Below are positions 1 through 11,496 of a stretch of 64,000 nucleotides of DNA, piece after piece. Position numbers and translations under genes: made by a program. The DNA comes from Chrysomallon squamiferum. Taxonomy: Eukaryota > Mollusca > Gastropoda > Neomphalida > Peltospiridae. The stretch is taken from assembly GCA_012295275.1 (NCBI GenBank), contig CM022671.1:16429456-16493455 (forward strand). The letters are read 5' to 3'. The first letter of the stretch is position 1; each line of letters begins with the position of its first letter. The notes beneath the pieces were generated by a model. It did not search any database and was not told the origin of the DNA. It worked only from the letters and a program-made list of their open reading frames with translations.

Positions 1-767
1 AAGAAAATATTTTTTTAAAGAAAACGTTTTAAACTGCAATGAAAACTTCTAATAATTTTTATTTTTTTAACCAGTATTCTTCTTAAAAGAGAAAGAGCTT
101 AAACGTTTCTGTTCAAATTCTGCAACGAGAGGTTAAAACTAAATGGTCCCACCCACAGACAAGTCGATAGTTACAAGATAATTTAAGAATCAATTTGAAT
201 TTTTTTTGTTTTGCTAATATTAACAACATCAGCAATAGACAGTTTTATTTCTGTAACAAGTCTAAACAATTATGATTAATCTCTCTGATCCTTGCCAAGT
301 AACAAGCCAATAATCTGAGACTATGGGATTATCATTCTCTTATCATTATTTGACTTTTGTCAGGCATCTTTGCGTTTCTGCTCTTTCAGCATTCCATGAT
401 TAATTTAAATAAATTCTAGCCAAGAAAAAAAAAAGTGGACGATGAGATGAAGTGAGGATTATAATTCTGAAAGTATGACGTTGACAAAACACCTGATTTC
501 AGTTTTGCTTGGCAGACTTCAGTAGGGAGTTTTCACGTAATACCGCGGTTGTAATACGCAGAAATCTGGCACTTGTTTGTCAAATGTTAGCTCGCGGATT
601 TGACAGGATTTATCACATTATTGATACAAAAACAGGGATGAAAAGAATGCGAATTTTCATTTCTGTACGGAATGTCTTCAGAATGCAACGCAAGGGCGTC
701 ATTTGTTTACTGGTTGAGTTTAACATCAGAGAGGCGTTTTCAGTAATAATAATAATAATAATAATAA

Positions 768-798
<31 letters not shown>

Positions 799-1783
799 AA
801 GAAGAAGAAGAAGAAGAAGAAGAAGAACAACAACAACAACAACAACAATAACATGTTTTATCAATCCAAAAATGTTTACGATTTTAACTATGTGATATTA
901 ACACTCATGAACAGTAGGACAATATTTACATCGTTCCATTCTCATAGACGTCAATTTCCTGTTTCATTGCCAAATGACGCACATTGGGATGGAAAAAAAG
1001 TATTTATTTATTATTTTTTTTATTATTTTTTTTATTTAAAATTCACTATAGAAATTTCAATGCATTGTTTGCGGTGAACAAACCCAGCTAAGACAATGAT
1101 ATTTTAGAAGGATTTACCCAAAACTACAAACTTTTAGAATGTTTATTTAGAATTCATTTTTATGACGCACTCTATTTATTTATTTATTTGTTGTGTTCCT
1201 TCTGATATTTAGGAAAATTTGAGATATGCTTGTATTTCATGTCATATAACTACAACATCAGTAAACTTAGTTTATATTTATTTCTTATCTCTTTTAAAAC
1301 TTTATTTACTTACGTATTTCTGGAAATATTTCTGTGCCTTTCGTTTAGTCTTCAGACATTTTTATTGTTTTCTGCAGCTGAATAAAAACTATAACATTAA
1401 TTTGATTATTTGGATTTAACACCTGTCACATTCAGATTCTATAAACTTTTAATTATTAAAATTTTATATTTTGATTTCTGATTGAAATTCTTATCCTAAA
1501 AATATATGTATATTGTTTTTATAATCATCATCATTATTATCTTCTGCTTTTTTTCTTCATAATTTATATTGTTTTAATTATTGTTTTAATTTTTACTGTT
1601 GTAATATATTAAAATTACTGTTGTCATTATAGTTATTTTCAGTGTCGATTTCTTTCTTTTTTCTTAATGTTAATAATAAATAAATTTTATAAACAATAAT
1701 AATAACATTGTAATACGTCATTATTGTTATTATTACATTCTTCCCGTTCTTTTTATTCAATTTGTTGTTATTATTATTTTCAG
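1..1783 (+). other. 5' flank or intron of the chitin deacetylase-like gene
   Basis: AT-rich sequence with poly(T) and ATTT runs and no convincing exon. Because the micro-exon at 1784 begins in codon phase 1, at least one further coding exon must lie upstream, either here or beyond the window. An open frame around 511-745 begins without an ATG and runs into a trinucleotide repeat, so I do not call it a gene. A pyrimidine-rich AG near 1374 is followed by an early stop in the phase needed. Confidence 0.5.
743..850. repeat. Compound trinucleotide repeat AAT-AAG-AAC
   Basis: A single uninterrupted run changes stepwise from (AAT)n to (AAG)n to (AAC)n and back to AAT. The long open frames on both strands here (poly-R/T and poly-V/L/I) are artefacts of the repeat. 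Confidence 0.95.
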
Positions 1784-1834
1784 GTAAGAATCATGATGAT
1801 TTTCTTTATTATTCCAAGTTGTCAAAGAAAGCAG
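1784..1834 (+). CDS. Micro-exon of chitin deacetylase-like gene (17-codon linker)
   Basis: A 51-bp exon bounded by a pyrimidine-rich acceptor (TTATTTTCAG ending at 1783) and a donor (GCAG|GTATGT at 1834/1835). In the frame that joins the next exon at 2996 it reads through without a stop as (x)KNHDDFLYYSKLSKKA(G), leading straight into KCTPEKCKLPDC. Both ends are phase 1, so the exon is symmetric and could be skipped without a frameshift. The peptide is charged and Tyr-rich and would be the linker before the Cys-rich start of the deacetylase domain. What I see is the splice sites and the phase match. That it is used is inferred. The exon itself starts with GTAAGA, so the acceptor overlaps a donor-like sequence. 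The alternative is that the AG|GTAAG is only a recursive splice site or chance. Confidence 0.6.
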
Positions 1835-2995
1835 GTATGTTTGTTCTAATTATACTCTGGAAAATTATGCCGAAATATTAAACCAGTAACAAATTTTTAC
1901 TTTTTCATTCCAAGATGCTAACTGATTTTTAAATACGTTTGAAGTAGAGATGTGTAGCTATTTAACATAATATATCAAATTATGATTTTGAAATTTTCAC
2001 TTTGTAAATTATTTTAACTTCTTATTTTTTAAAATTAAAATGTCTCTTAAAACATAGATCCTCTTTTATTTTTAAACGTATTTTATTGGATATTTTTATT
2101 TAAAAAAAAAAAAAATCAGAACAAAAAAAAAGAACATTTATCACACCATCTTTAATTATATTTCAGTATTTTCTTGGGTAATACCACAGACAAAGTTGTG
2201 GTATGACCTGTTTGAAACCAGTTAAAGGTTTATATTATCTATACTGTTAATTTTCAATTAACGCAATGCTCAGTAAAAAGTAAATTAAACTATACGGTGA
2301 TGGAATTAACAATATATGTAAGTTAAGTTTTGTTTTACAGCAGCCTGGAGTTTGAAAACATTCACGCAAGTATTCTGTGTGATAAATTATCACACAGATA
2401 TTTATTTTAAAACAGAATATCTTATATTGCAAAAACAACGTAAATATGTTGTATATCACAGTTTGGTTGTGTTGTTTTTAAAGCTTAAAGTGCAAAGTAT
2501 TATCACAATTTCTGCTTGTTTTTATTTGTATCTGTGAATTTAAAACTTATCTTCATCTTTATAAATCAGTATCAGTTAGGGTGTAATATATTTTTTATTA
2601 GCAAAATGAGTTGATACGTTTATTTGTTCATTGTATCCACCAGACAGACGTTTTTTTTTTTATTTTTTTTTTTTTTTTTTTATTCCGACATTTATTCATT
2701 CATTCATTCATTCCTTTTCAGAAACAATCATTTTTTTTTCTTGTAAATATTTTATGCAAGAATTTTTAAGATCATCTTTTCTTCATTTAATTTTTTTCCA
2801 TACAGTAAATTTGTATTTCATTATCCGATTTCTATTTCTTCTAAGTTTCTATATTTCAAATAAGGCTTTTCTAAACTGATATTTTAAATAATTCTTTAGT
2901 ATATATTTCTTCAAGGTAAATGTTACAGCAGAGAAGTTTAAGTTACCTGACTAAATTAAAGATTTAGCTCACGCATCGATATATTTTTCTTGCAG
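1835..2995 (+). other. Intron between micro-exon and CE4 exon
   Basis: Inferred intron of 1161 bp, GT at 1835-1836 and AG at 2994-2995 with a T-rich tract (ATATTTTTCTTGCAG). It is AT-rich with poly(T) at 2650-2682 and an ATTC repeat near 2693-2713. It contains the decayed exon-start copy listed separately. No other coding segment is visible. Confidence 0.6.
2901..2952 (+). repeat. Decayed copy of the CE4 exon's acceptor and first codons
   Basis: About 80 bp before the real exon, this segment repeats the polypyrimidine tract, the AG|GGTAAATGT junction and roughly 28 further bases up to GACT, aligning to 2979-3031 with one 1-bp indel and about six substitutions after the junction. In the matching frame it meets a TAA after nine codons, and the acceptor is AAG instead of CAG. 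It is therefore a dead or decoy 3' splice region produced by a short local duplication, or the remnant of a longer tandem exon copy. Confidence 0.65.
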
Positions 2996-3945
2996 GTAAA
3001 TGTACCCCAGAAAAGTGCAAGTTACCCGACTGTCGATGCATAGGAAGCGACATCCCTGGAGGTTTGCCTGTCACGCAGACGCCGATGATGGTGATGCTTA
3101 CCTTCGACGACAGCGTCAATGTTGCAAACTTCGACTTCTTCCAAAAACTCTTTGACGGAAAATTCCGCAACCCTAACGGATGTGGCATCAAAGGTTCGTT
3201 CTTCATATCAGGGGACGCAACTCAGTACCACCTGGTGGAAGAGCTGTACAAAATGGGAATGGAAATCTCCTCGCACAGTTTGTCTCACAGGTCGCCGACC
3301 ACGTGGTGGGCCAGAGCAGGTTACGACGGGTACGTGCACGAAATCGAGGGAATGAGGAAAAGACTGGCTCGCCAGGGTAAAATACCACACGACGACATCA
3401 AAGGCATGCGAGTTCCTTTCTTGCAAGTCGGAGGTGATGACCAGTTCCAGATGCTTCACGACTACAAGTATCTTTACGATTCGTCCATGGTTACTGGACA
3501 CCTGTACCAAAATGACAAACCCCCGGTGTGGCCGTTTACTCTGGACTGGGCTCCTGACTCCAAAACATGCTCCCTCACTCCCTGCCCCCAGAAATCGTAT
3601 CCAGGACTGTGGGAAGTGCCTCTGATACGATGGTACGGTTCAAATAAAATGGCGTGCGCCATGCCTGACGGGTGCGTTATTGGTCCAGGCAGACAAGGCA
3701 CTTTAGACTACCTGAACAACAACTTCAACCGCCACTACAGCACCAACCGAGCTCCCCTCGGCATCTTCATTCACGCTTCGTGGTTCAGAAGGAAGTCTGG
3801 CAACTTCGAGGGCATGATGGACTTCCTGCAGGAACTGTCCAGAATGGACGACGTGTGGGTCATCACCATTTCACAAGTGATTGACTGGATTAAAAACCCG
3901 GTTCCTATATCGCAAGTGAAGAATATTGAGTCGTGGAAATGTTAA
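2996..3945 (+). CDS. Chitin deacetylase-like protein, terminal exon with full CE4 domain
   Basis: This exon encodes 315 residues and a stop (TAA 3943-3945). Numbering from Lys1 at 2998, it opens with a Cys-rich lead (KCTPEKCKLPDCRC, then SDIPGGLPVTQTP) and continues as a polysaccharide deacetylase (NodB/CE4) domain. The five CE4 motifs are visible: TFDD (Asp37 as base, Asp38 for metal), HSLSH (His93 and His97 for metal), RVPF at 138-141, the Trp-rich LWEVPLIRW near 204-212, and IFIHASW with His259 as the likely acid. The active site therefore looks complete, and the enzyme should remove N-acetyl groups from chitin outside the cell. Paired cysteines (191/196, 220/226, last residue) suit a secreted protein. 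The signal peptide and any chitin-binding domain would be on upstream exons. GC is clearly higher than in the flanks. An ATG-first reading would begin at codon 30 and lose the Cys-rich lead, so I take the splice acceptor as the left edge. Confidence 0.93.
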
Positions 3946-4044
3946 TTGTAAAAAAACACATAAAGAAAGCAGAACTACATACATACTGTAAATTGTTAAA
4001 GCCATAAACTGACTCTTAAATGACAAATCGTATGATGGTGTTAA

Positions 4045-4050
4045 AATAAA
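4045..4050 (+). terminator. Poly(A) signal AATAAA, proximal
   Basis: First AATAAA after the stop codon, about 100 bp downstream of it. It would give a very short 3' UTR. Confidence 0.4.
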
Positions 4051-4112
4051 TTTATTCACCTTCAAATATAGGACAAAATATACTTATAATTTTTGTTATG
4101 AGTATGATTATG

Positions 4113-4163
<51 letters not shown>

Positions 4164-5465
4164 AAATGTATTTATATATTTGTCAACAATGATACTTGCA
4201 ACAGTTTGCCTTAAAATATAAATTGTTATATAGTTTATGTATCCTCAGCATTTTGAAATATTAATTAATTAATTATTTTATTTATTTATTAAAGACAGAA
4301 ATAGCTAAGCGTTAGAGGACTAGCGTGAATGTGAAAAATAGAATAGCTAATAGTTAGTGAGTACATACTTAAATTAAACAGCAGCAACAAATTACGGGAA
4401 AATAACGCTGGAACACTTTTGTTTTTTCTTTAAGAAGAGAAGCATACGAAGATATGAGAAAGGATATAAAATAAACCCGAGCAGTTTTATTTTCGTATAC
4501 GCCGTAGGATATTTTCAAAATGATTTCTTTATGTTTTCATTACAACTCCGGTAATTAATCTACATATGTTTTAAAAGGTAGCAGTGAATATGTTAGTGTG
4601 AATATATGTGCATTTTAAAGTAATTTAATTACTGTTTATGTGTATATAAAGTATGTATCAAAACTGCAGTTGTGTTAGTAACAGGATGTAGCAGGGTAGA
4701 TAAACATTACATGTGTTCAGATATTTTGGTTAAAAGTTTATCATTGTTAATATTACTGACGTAAATCGGTCCAGCCATCTGAAGCCACTTATCGAACAAA
4801 TATAATTAATATTCATCTTTGTGGCCTTTGAAAATTTTGATTATGTAAACTTGATAATATTTTCATACTAACTAGAACTATGGTTTAAGGAAATTAAAAT
4901 GTATTTGCCTCAGGATATTTCCATTATTTATTTGCACTATATCTTAAGGGAAAATTATGTTATATATAACAAAATATTATAATTTTCTAATGGAATTTTG
5001 ATGCTGTATCTGCACGATATTGTAAGGAAAATATTAGGTTATATATGACAAAAAATTTATATTTTTTATAATTAAATTTTCATGCTCGATCCTAAGGAAA
5101 AATTAGGTTATATATGACAGAAAATTATTTTATTTTCTAAGTAAATCGTATAGTAATGACAGTTTAGCAGAAGAAGATGGTAATAAAATAATATTAAAAC
5201 ATCAGATAAGTTGCTTCAGTGGACGGAATTCTTGCATGGCAGCGCTGACGAAACTTCTGTAATAACTTGCTCATCAGTGTAACGAGAACTATACACAACT
5301 GTCTCAGCTGTTACAAAACCTATGTACATATTTTTATTATTTATTGTTCACTGCTCTTGTAATTAGCCGTTTCGTTCTGTTTCATGTGTCGTCAAGTTTC
5401 TTGCCCGATGTTCTGTAAATAGTTGATTCACGTGGAATACTTGTGTACATAGTGTAAGTACTGTT

Positions 5466-5471
5466 AATAAA
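5466..5471 (+). terminator. Poly(A) signal AATAAA, distal, with GT-rich downstream element
   Basis: AATAAA followed after about 20 bp by TGTGTTGTTGTTTT, a textbook downstream element. The 300 bp before it are less AT-biased than the surroundings, as expected of a UTR end. Assignment to the deacetylase gene is an inference from strand and position. A further AATAAA lies near 6325 before a CA repeat. Confidence 0.45.
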
Positions 5472-5629
5472 GTGTAAAGGAAAGAACATATGTGTTGTTG
5501 TTTTCATTTTCCGTGTTTTTGTATTATACATTGTCAGATTTTTCACGTGGGTGTGCATGTGCGTCAAATATTATCTTTCTTTATCATCTTACCAACCTAC
5601 CTATCTATATTTAAATATTTATTTCCTTG

Positions 5630-5630
<1 letters not shown>

Positions 5631-5719
<89 letters not shown>
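5631..5719. repeat. (CT)n microsatellite, 89 bp
   Basis: Perfect CT dinucleotide run. The Ser-Leu open frames across it are artefacts. Confidence 0.97.
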
Positions 5720-5722
<3 letters not shown>

Positions 5723-5982
5723 TGTGTATGGTGTTTAATTTAAAAAAACCCTGACAAAACGGGACTTTCTTCTGTACTTGATGGGTGAAGAGGTCAGCTT
5801 ATTATTATTATTTAAAATTATCATCTACTCATTCCTACGAGCTATAGCAGATCACTGGCGTATCGGCTTCCCATTTTTATGGAAGGGAAATGCAGGCCGA
5901 TTGTTTGCTCTAACTTAAGAGTTTTAAAATTTACTCTTAAGACCATACTATATATAATAAAATCAGACAAGAAATTTTACTC

Positions 5983-6015
<33 letters not shown>

Positions 6016-7223
6016 AGTCTCGTCCCTTGTTACTGCAAAAGGTGTGTATGATCTAATGAATATCACGTGAGATGAAGATACAGGCTACGATCGATCATTG
6101 CTGATGAGGTCAGTAATCAGTCGGTGTTACTACTTCAAATTAATAAACAATCATTTCAAATCACCCACGTATAACTACTGTCCTTTTGCTTTATGAATAA
6201 GTTTACATGCAGATATGTATATATACATATGCATGTACATTATATTTATAAATACTGTCTTGAGGTGATTTCGTTGATTCTGTGAAACAATTCTTGTAAT
6301 CTGTATTGTTCATTTATGTTCTGTAAATAAACAATCACACACACACACACACATACACACGGTAACGGTATGACGTCATAATAGACGTAGAGTCATTAGA
6401 GACAACTCCAAAGCGGTCTTTGTTTACATATAAATTTTAGTTTATTTTCCTGAGATGGGACAATTTCTAATTAAATTTGCATGTTGTGCATGCCTGAAAA
6501 AAAGAAGCACGAAGGTGTGCCCCTTTGTCCAGATTGAATCTCCACTTACCTATCTGAGTGGGTTTTCGTCCACAACCTTACCCGTAAGTTTCGAAGAATC
6601 TGTCGATACCCTGCCAACCCTGTAAGTTTCATTTATTCATTATCATTATAACTGCCAGAAGAAATATTATGATAATTACCGTTATTACTAAATAATAAAA
6701 ATAATAATAATAATAATAACAACAACAACAATAACAATAATAACAACAACAACAACAACAGTAACTAATTTCTCATAGTAGTTCTTCGTCGTCTTAATAT
6801 TATTATTATTATTTCTTTTCTTTTCTAAAATTAGCTCTCCTCGGGTATACCGAAAGTCACCGTATCCTCACAAGATGCTAGCTCAGTTGCCAGGAATGGT
6901 GGATTCGTCTCCCTCGTGTTCAGCCAGCCAGTAGATGCTATCCGAACAGAACTTCACGACATGCTTTGTATTCAGAAGGACGCAGTAACAACCCCAACAT
7001 ATACTGATAACCAAAACAACCTGATTTAACGATGGAAACATTCCTGAAGCAACTACAAATTAATCATCACGGAGAAAATGGCATTGATGTTCATCGATCA
7101 CGGCAAAATGATTCTTCACATGGTTGACAGGATGATCATACAGCAACTTATTCGTACAGTATGCAGATTCATCAAAGATCATTTAGGATTAACATCACTG
7201 TAGTCTAATACACTAAGGTCGGG
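5720..7223. other. Intergenic stretch without recognised gene
   Basis: Holds a 27-A homopolymer (5987-6013), a short CA run (6337-6360), AAT/AAC repeats (6700-6765) and a moderately GC-richer segment (about 6480-7200) in which every frame is interrupted. The A-run could be the tail of an old retroposed copy, but no parent is recognisable. Confidence 0.6.
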
Positions 7224-7695
7224 GACCATCAGGATACCAGGACATTTACCAGTCGTGCCCAGAGTGCCTATACTTCCGGATTAAAGTAAGCCTCGTCATC
7301 TGATAGACAGTTTGCCACCTGCTAGAACAGAGTCTAAGTATTTTATTATAACCTAGAGAACAGCAGGATGCCAGGAAATTTATCAGTGGGTCTAAAAGTG
7401 ACTTTACTACCGGATTAAACTAAGCTTTTTTTCACGTGATATTCATTTTGGATCCAGTGTACCAACGACTACAACAGAATCTAAGTTCTTTATTGTAACC
7501 TAGAGACCACCAGAATGCCAGGACATTTACCAGTTGGGTCCAGAAGAGACTATATTACCAGATAAAGCTAAGCATTTTCAGCTGATAAAAATTTCACATC
7601 GAGTTTGCCACTGACTGCTACAGAATCTAAGAGAGCACCAAGATGCAAGGAAATTTACCAGTGAGTCAAAAAGTGACTACTACATTACCAGATAT
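7224..7695. repeat. Degenerate tandem repeat, four units of about 130-148 bp
   Basis: Unit starts near 7224, 7356, 7504 and 7633 share GA(G/C)CA(C/T)CAGGATGCCAGGA followed by ATTTACCAGT.GGTCCAGA.G.G.CTA, TACC(G/A)GATTAAA.TAAGC, and then TTTGCCA..GACTGCTA.A.CAGA.TCTAAG. Stops occur in all frames, so this is a non-coding, diverged tandem array. Confidence 0.8.
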
Positions 7696-7910
7696 TTTAT
7701 TTATTTATTTTAAAATTAAATTACAAATACAAACAGCAGTCACGCTAATTGATGTCTCATGATTTTCTGCAGCTTAAATTTCCCAACAAAAATAAGAAAG
7801 CGGTGGTCATTGTTAATAATAATAAAAATAATAATAAAAGAATTTAAAAAAAAAAAGAAAACGGGAAAGAAGAAAAAGGGTACACTTAAAACGTATTATG
7901 AAAAAAAAAA

Positions 7911-7946
<36 letters not shown>

Positions 7947-9762
7947 TTAATTTTCTGCTTAAATTCAGTTAAACGTGAACAGATATGAAAAATGTCCCTG
8001 TTGTAAAAGACATCGACCGCTATTTAATTACTTGTAAAATTATATTTGTTGTTTCTATTTTCTAAATAAAATTTTTTGAAGATAAAGATAAAATTCATAT
8101 CTACAACAATAAGATAATATTTATCCGATTTTTTCTAAGGCGTATTCTTTTGATGGTAGAAAAAAAATATATATTAAAAATGAAAGAAAAAAAATCACTG
8201 GTCTTTTTCTTATCAAATTAATGTTAATTTTTTTGGTGTTTTTATTTTGTTTGTTTTTTTCCGATCATCACTGAAACAGTTAAAATTAAACAGCTTGTTC
8301 ATTTTAACTCGAGGAAAGTTAGGTATGCAGGAAGTTCCTGTTTCTATTCGAGTCAGCTTTGATTAATTGAAATGTCAGCCGCTATCAAGATATAAAACAA
8401 AACAACTTGTTTTTCTCAAAAGCCACAAACGATCTTTTATATTAAACTTTTATAGACATATTTTATTCTCTTCTTCTTTTTTAAAATTATTATTCATAAA
8501 CCAAAATAAAATTCCATTCACGAACAACTTCTTGAAGATACCACAGCTTCTAAAGGTAATCCTTAAAATAAATGTCATTAATATATATATATAAGAAATC
8601 AATCAGCAACAGGTTTTAATGTTTCAGATATCATAGTACTTTAGGCTTTGTGTATACATTTTATGTAGACTCAGTCTTTCTTTGATTATTTTTTCTTTGC
8701 GAGACATTTTATTTTATTATTATTTTTTTTTGATGTTGTAAATATCCATTATAATAAAATGTGTTTAATTACAGAATTTAACAAATCTTTTGAGTTCAGA
8801 TATCGTCATAGCTTAGGCTTTAGTTATACATTCTATTAAAAATGTATGTTAACATTAACCATGTAAGTTATAAGATGTGTGAATGTAAATTAATAGTTTT
8901 AAATATTTTTTCTTGCAATATATTTCAATCAGGCAAATTTAAAATTACATTTTTACAATAAATTTTAGTTAAAGTTTGACTACTTTTGTGGTTTTAACAC
9001 CGAAACTAGAACTACTGGAAATAATTAACATTACTTTCCTTAAAATTATTTATATTAATTTTTAATGTTTAACTGGGTAATTTTTTGAGCCACTGTGCCA
9101 ATTTTTGTAAAATTATTTTGAATGATATATAATTCCAGTATTTTTATTATTGATTTTATTTTATATTTATTTACTTTTTATTATTCCTTTTTTAACTTTA
9201 TATTGATTTTATTTTATATTATTTTATTTTATTTTTATTTACCTTTTATTATTGTCTTTTTTTTTTTTTATTTTATTTACTTTTATTAGAACAGGACATA
9301 TGGTTGCAATAAACAGAAAGTGGTACAAAGCATTAAATACAGTAAATAATGAAACAAATGAAGAAACATTAAAAGTTACTTTCCAAGTTGAGATACTAAC
9401 ATTTATATACTAATTGATAAATGTGGAGAGAATTGTGTTTTTAAATCAAATTTTAATGATGCTATTGTTAATGTCATGTTCTTTAATTTGTTCTTTAAAA
9501 ATAATTCAGTATTCACGAAATGAAATAAAAAAGGAGAAAAAAGTATTTTATATATATATATATACACTTCATTCTATCTTGGTTTGTAACTTATTTATTT
9601 ATTTCACGTATAAAAGAGAGAATAAAATAAAAAATATATCTTAAGAACTGTTGTTTTTTAAGAGTTAATTAGAATTATTTTAGTCAGATATTGTGAATCA
9701 ACTTCAGAGCATCTTTTATGTGTCACTTCCCATCACCAACGAAGCATACCATGATCTTTTTG
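7696..9762. other. Low-complexity AT-rich intergenic stretch
   Basis: TTTA, AAT (7909-7946) and poly(A)/(T) runs, then AT-rich single-copy sequence with several ATTTTATTTTATT stretches (9140-9290). No gene, RNA or mobile element recognised. Confidence 0.6.
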
Positions 9763-9785
9763 ATAATAATAATAACAATACTATC

Positions 9786-9864
<79 letters not shown>

Positions 9865-9892
9865 GTAACATTAATAATAATAATAGCTGGAA
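9763..9892. repeat. (AAT)n microsatellite
   Basis: About 130 bp of ATA/AAT trinucleotide with a few AAC interruptions. The poly-Asn, poly-Ile and poly-Leu frames over it are artefacts. Confidence 0.97.
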
Positions 9893-10789
9893 TGGCAAAT
9901 TGTTAATTAGTTTTGCCATAATAAGACTGTTCCTATAACCAAACATGTCCAGTGAAGAGTTCAGTGTGGCAGAGCTAGCTGGCTTACAAATGGTTAAGAA
10001 GTCACAATTGTTTACAGGCACCGTTATGTTCCATATGATGCACAGACAGAGCAGAAAAAGAAAAAAAGGCAACAATATTTTATTTAACAATACACCAAGC
10101 TTTAGAGAAACATATCATAACCTTTGACATATAACTCCAGTTTTCCTACATTCCATGAAATTTCAAAATACTCATTTAGAACATAAATTCAGTTACCATT
10201 ACACCACACATAATCTGCATCTGATGGGTAGAACAGAAAAATTTTAATAGTTGGGATAAAGTAATCCCATACACTGACCAATACACAAAGGACTGACTCC
10301 ATCGATGAGTCATTACAATGTATAAGCCTTTTACAATGTATGTAGGAAAAGACTCTGTAATTATGAATATTCTTTTATCATGAGTCTGGGAAGGAATTTA
10401 TATCTTTGATTTCCTGCAACTGTGTTTGTTGAATATGAAAATAAAAGGAAAAAATTTAAATGATAGAAGTAAATATACTGAATTTGAATAAAGAAAAACA
10501 AGTAAAATTATAACATGACAAATTTACTGTAGATATTTTGAAAATAATAATAATCTTAACAGCATTTATATTAATAATAATATTAATCATACTATTAATA
10601 CTAACTGTACTATTAGTCTAGTAAATGTAAGAAATAAACAAATAACAAATACACATTTTAAAATTTTTATGCCATTTATTCTTATTTTTGGATGGTTTCT
10701 TCATGTTTTGAATGCAAGCAAAGCAATATTACAAAGCAGTTTCAAATTATACTACTTTTGGTCTCATAGCCTATTTTTGGATACTGTTA
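9893..10789. other. Intergenic stretch without recognised gene
   Basis: Single-copy AT-rich sequence. A 60-codon open frame starts with ATG at 9945 but has no further support. No element ends are visible. Confidence 0.55.
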
Positions 10790-11494
10790 GATTTAAAAAC
10801 ATCTTTATTCTTGGCTGCTGTTACATTTTAGAAAATCTTTATTCTTGGCTACTGTTACATTTAAAAAATCTTTATTCTTGGCTACTGTTAGATCTTTGAA
10901 ACTTTATTCTTTGCTGCTGTTAGATCCTAGTAACTGTTTATTCTTGGCTACAGTTAGGTCTTAAAATTTCTTTATTCTTGGCTACTGTTAGATGTTAGAA
11001 ATGCTTGATTCTTGACAACATCAGATCTTAGAAACTCTTTATTCTCAGCTATGTTAGGTCTTAGAAACTCTTTATTCTTGACTACTGTTAGGTCCTAGAA
11101 ACTTTATTCTTGGCTACTGTAGATCTTAGAAACTCTATTCTTGGCTACAGTTAGATCTTAGCAACTCTTTATTATTGGCTGCTGTTAGGTCTTAAAAACA
11201 CTTTATTCTTGGCTACTGTTAGGTCTTAAAAACACTTTATTCTTGGCTACTGTTAGATGTTAAAAACTCTTTATTCTTGGCTACTGTTAGGTCTTAAAAA
11301 CTCTTTATTCTTGGCTACTGTTAGGTCTTAAAAACTCTTTATTCTTGGCTACTGTTAGATCTTAGAAACTCTTTATACTTGGCTACTATTAGATCTTAGA
11401 AACTCTTTATTCTTGGCTACTGCTAGATCTTAGAAACTCTTTATTCTTGGCTACTGTTAGATCTTAGAAACTCTTTATTCTTGGCTACTGTTAG
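10790..11494. repeat. 34-bp minisatellite, about 21 units, AATAAA on the minus strand
   Basis: Consensus on the plus strand is roughly CTTTATTCTTGGCTACTG followed by TTAGATCTTAGAAACT. Units begin at about 34-bp steps from 10801 to 11474, with 5'-most units most diverged and the last eight nearly identical. On the minus strand 18 of about 21 units contain AATAAAG. The array lies immediately downstream (minus strand) of the candidate exon at 11497-11999. Confidence 0.95.
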
Positions 11495-11496
11495 AT

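Larger units (their letters stand above)
3946..5480 (+). other. Probable 3' UTR and flank of chitin deacetylase-like gene
   Basis: No coding potential. It contains an (ATT)n run at about 4110-4162 and AT-rich spacer with three loosely similar segments around 4900-5130 (AAGGAAAA..TTATATATGACA). The two best poly(A) signals, at 4045 and 5466, are given separately. The transcript could end at either. Confidence 0.45.

Noticed and set aside
509-895. 128-codon open frame ending in poly-Arg/Thr
   Set aside because: It begins at TTG rather than ATG and half of it is the compound trinucleotide repeat.
5987-6013. Processed pseudogene ending in poly(A)
   Set aside because: The upstream 100 bp show no coding pattern or target-site duplication that I can see.
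6100-6130. CTGATGAG hammerhead-like core
   Set aside because: No GAAA box or pairing stems within reach.
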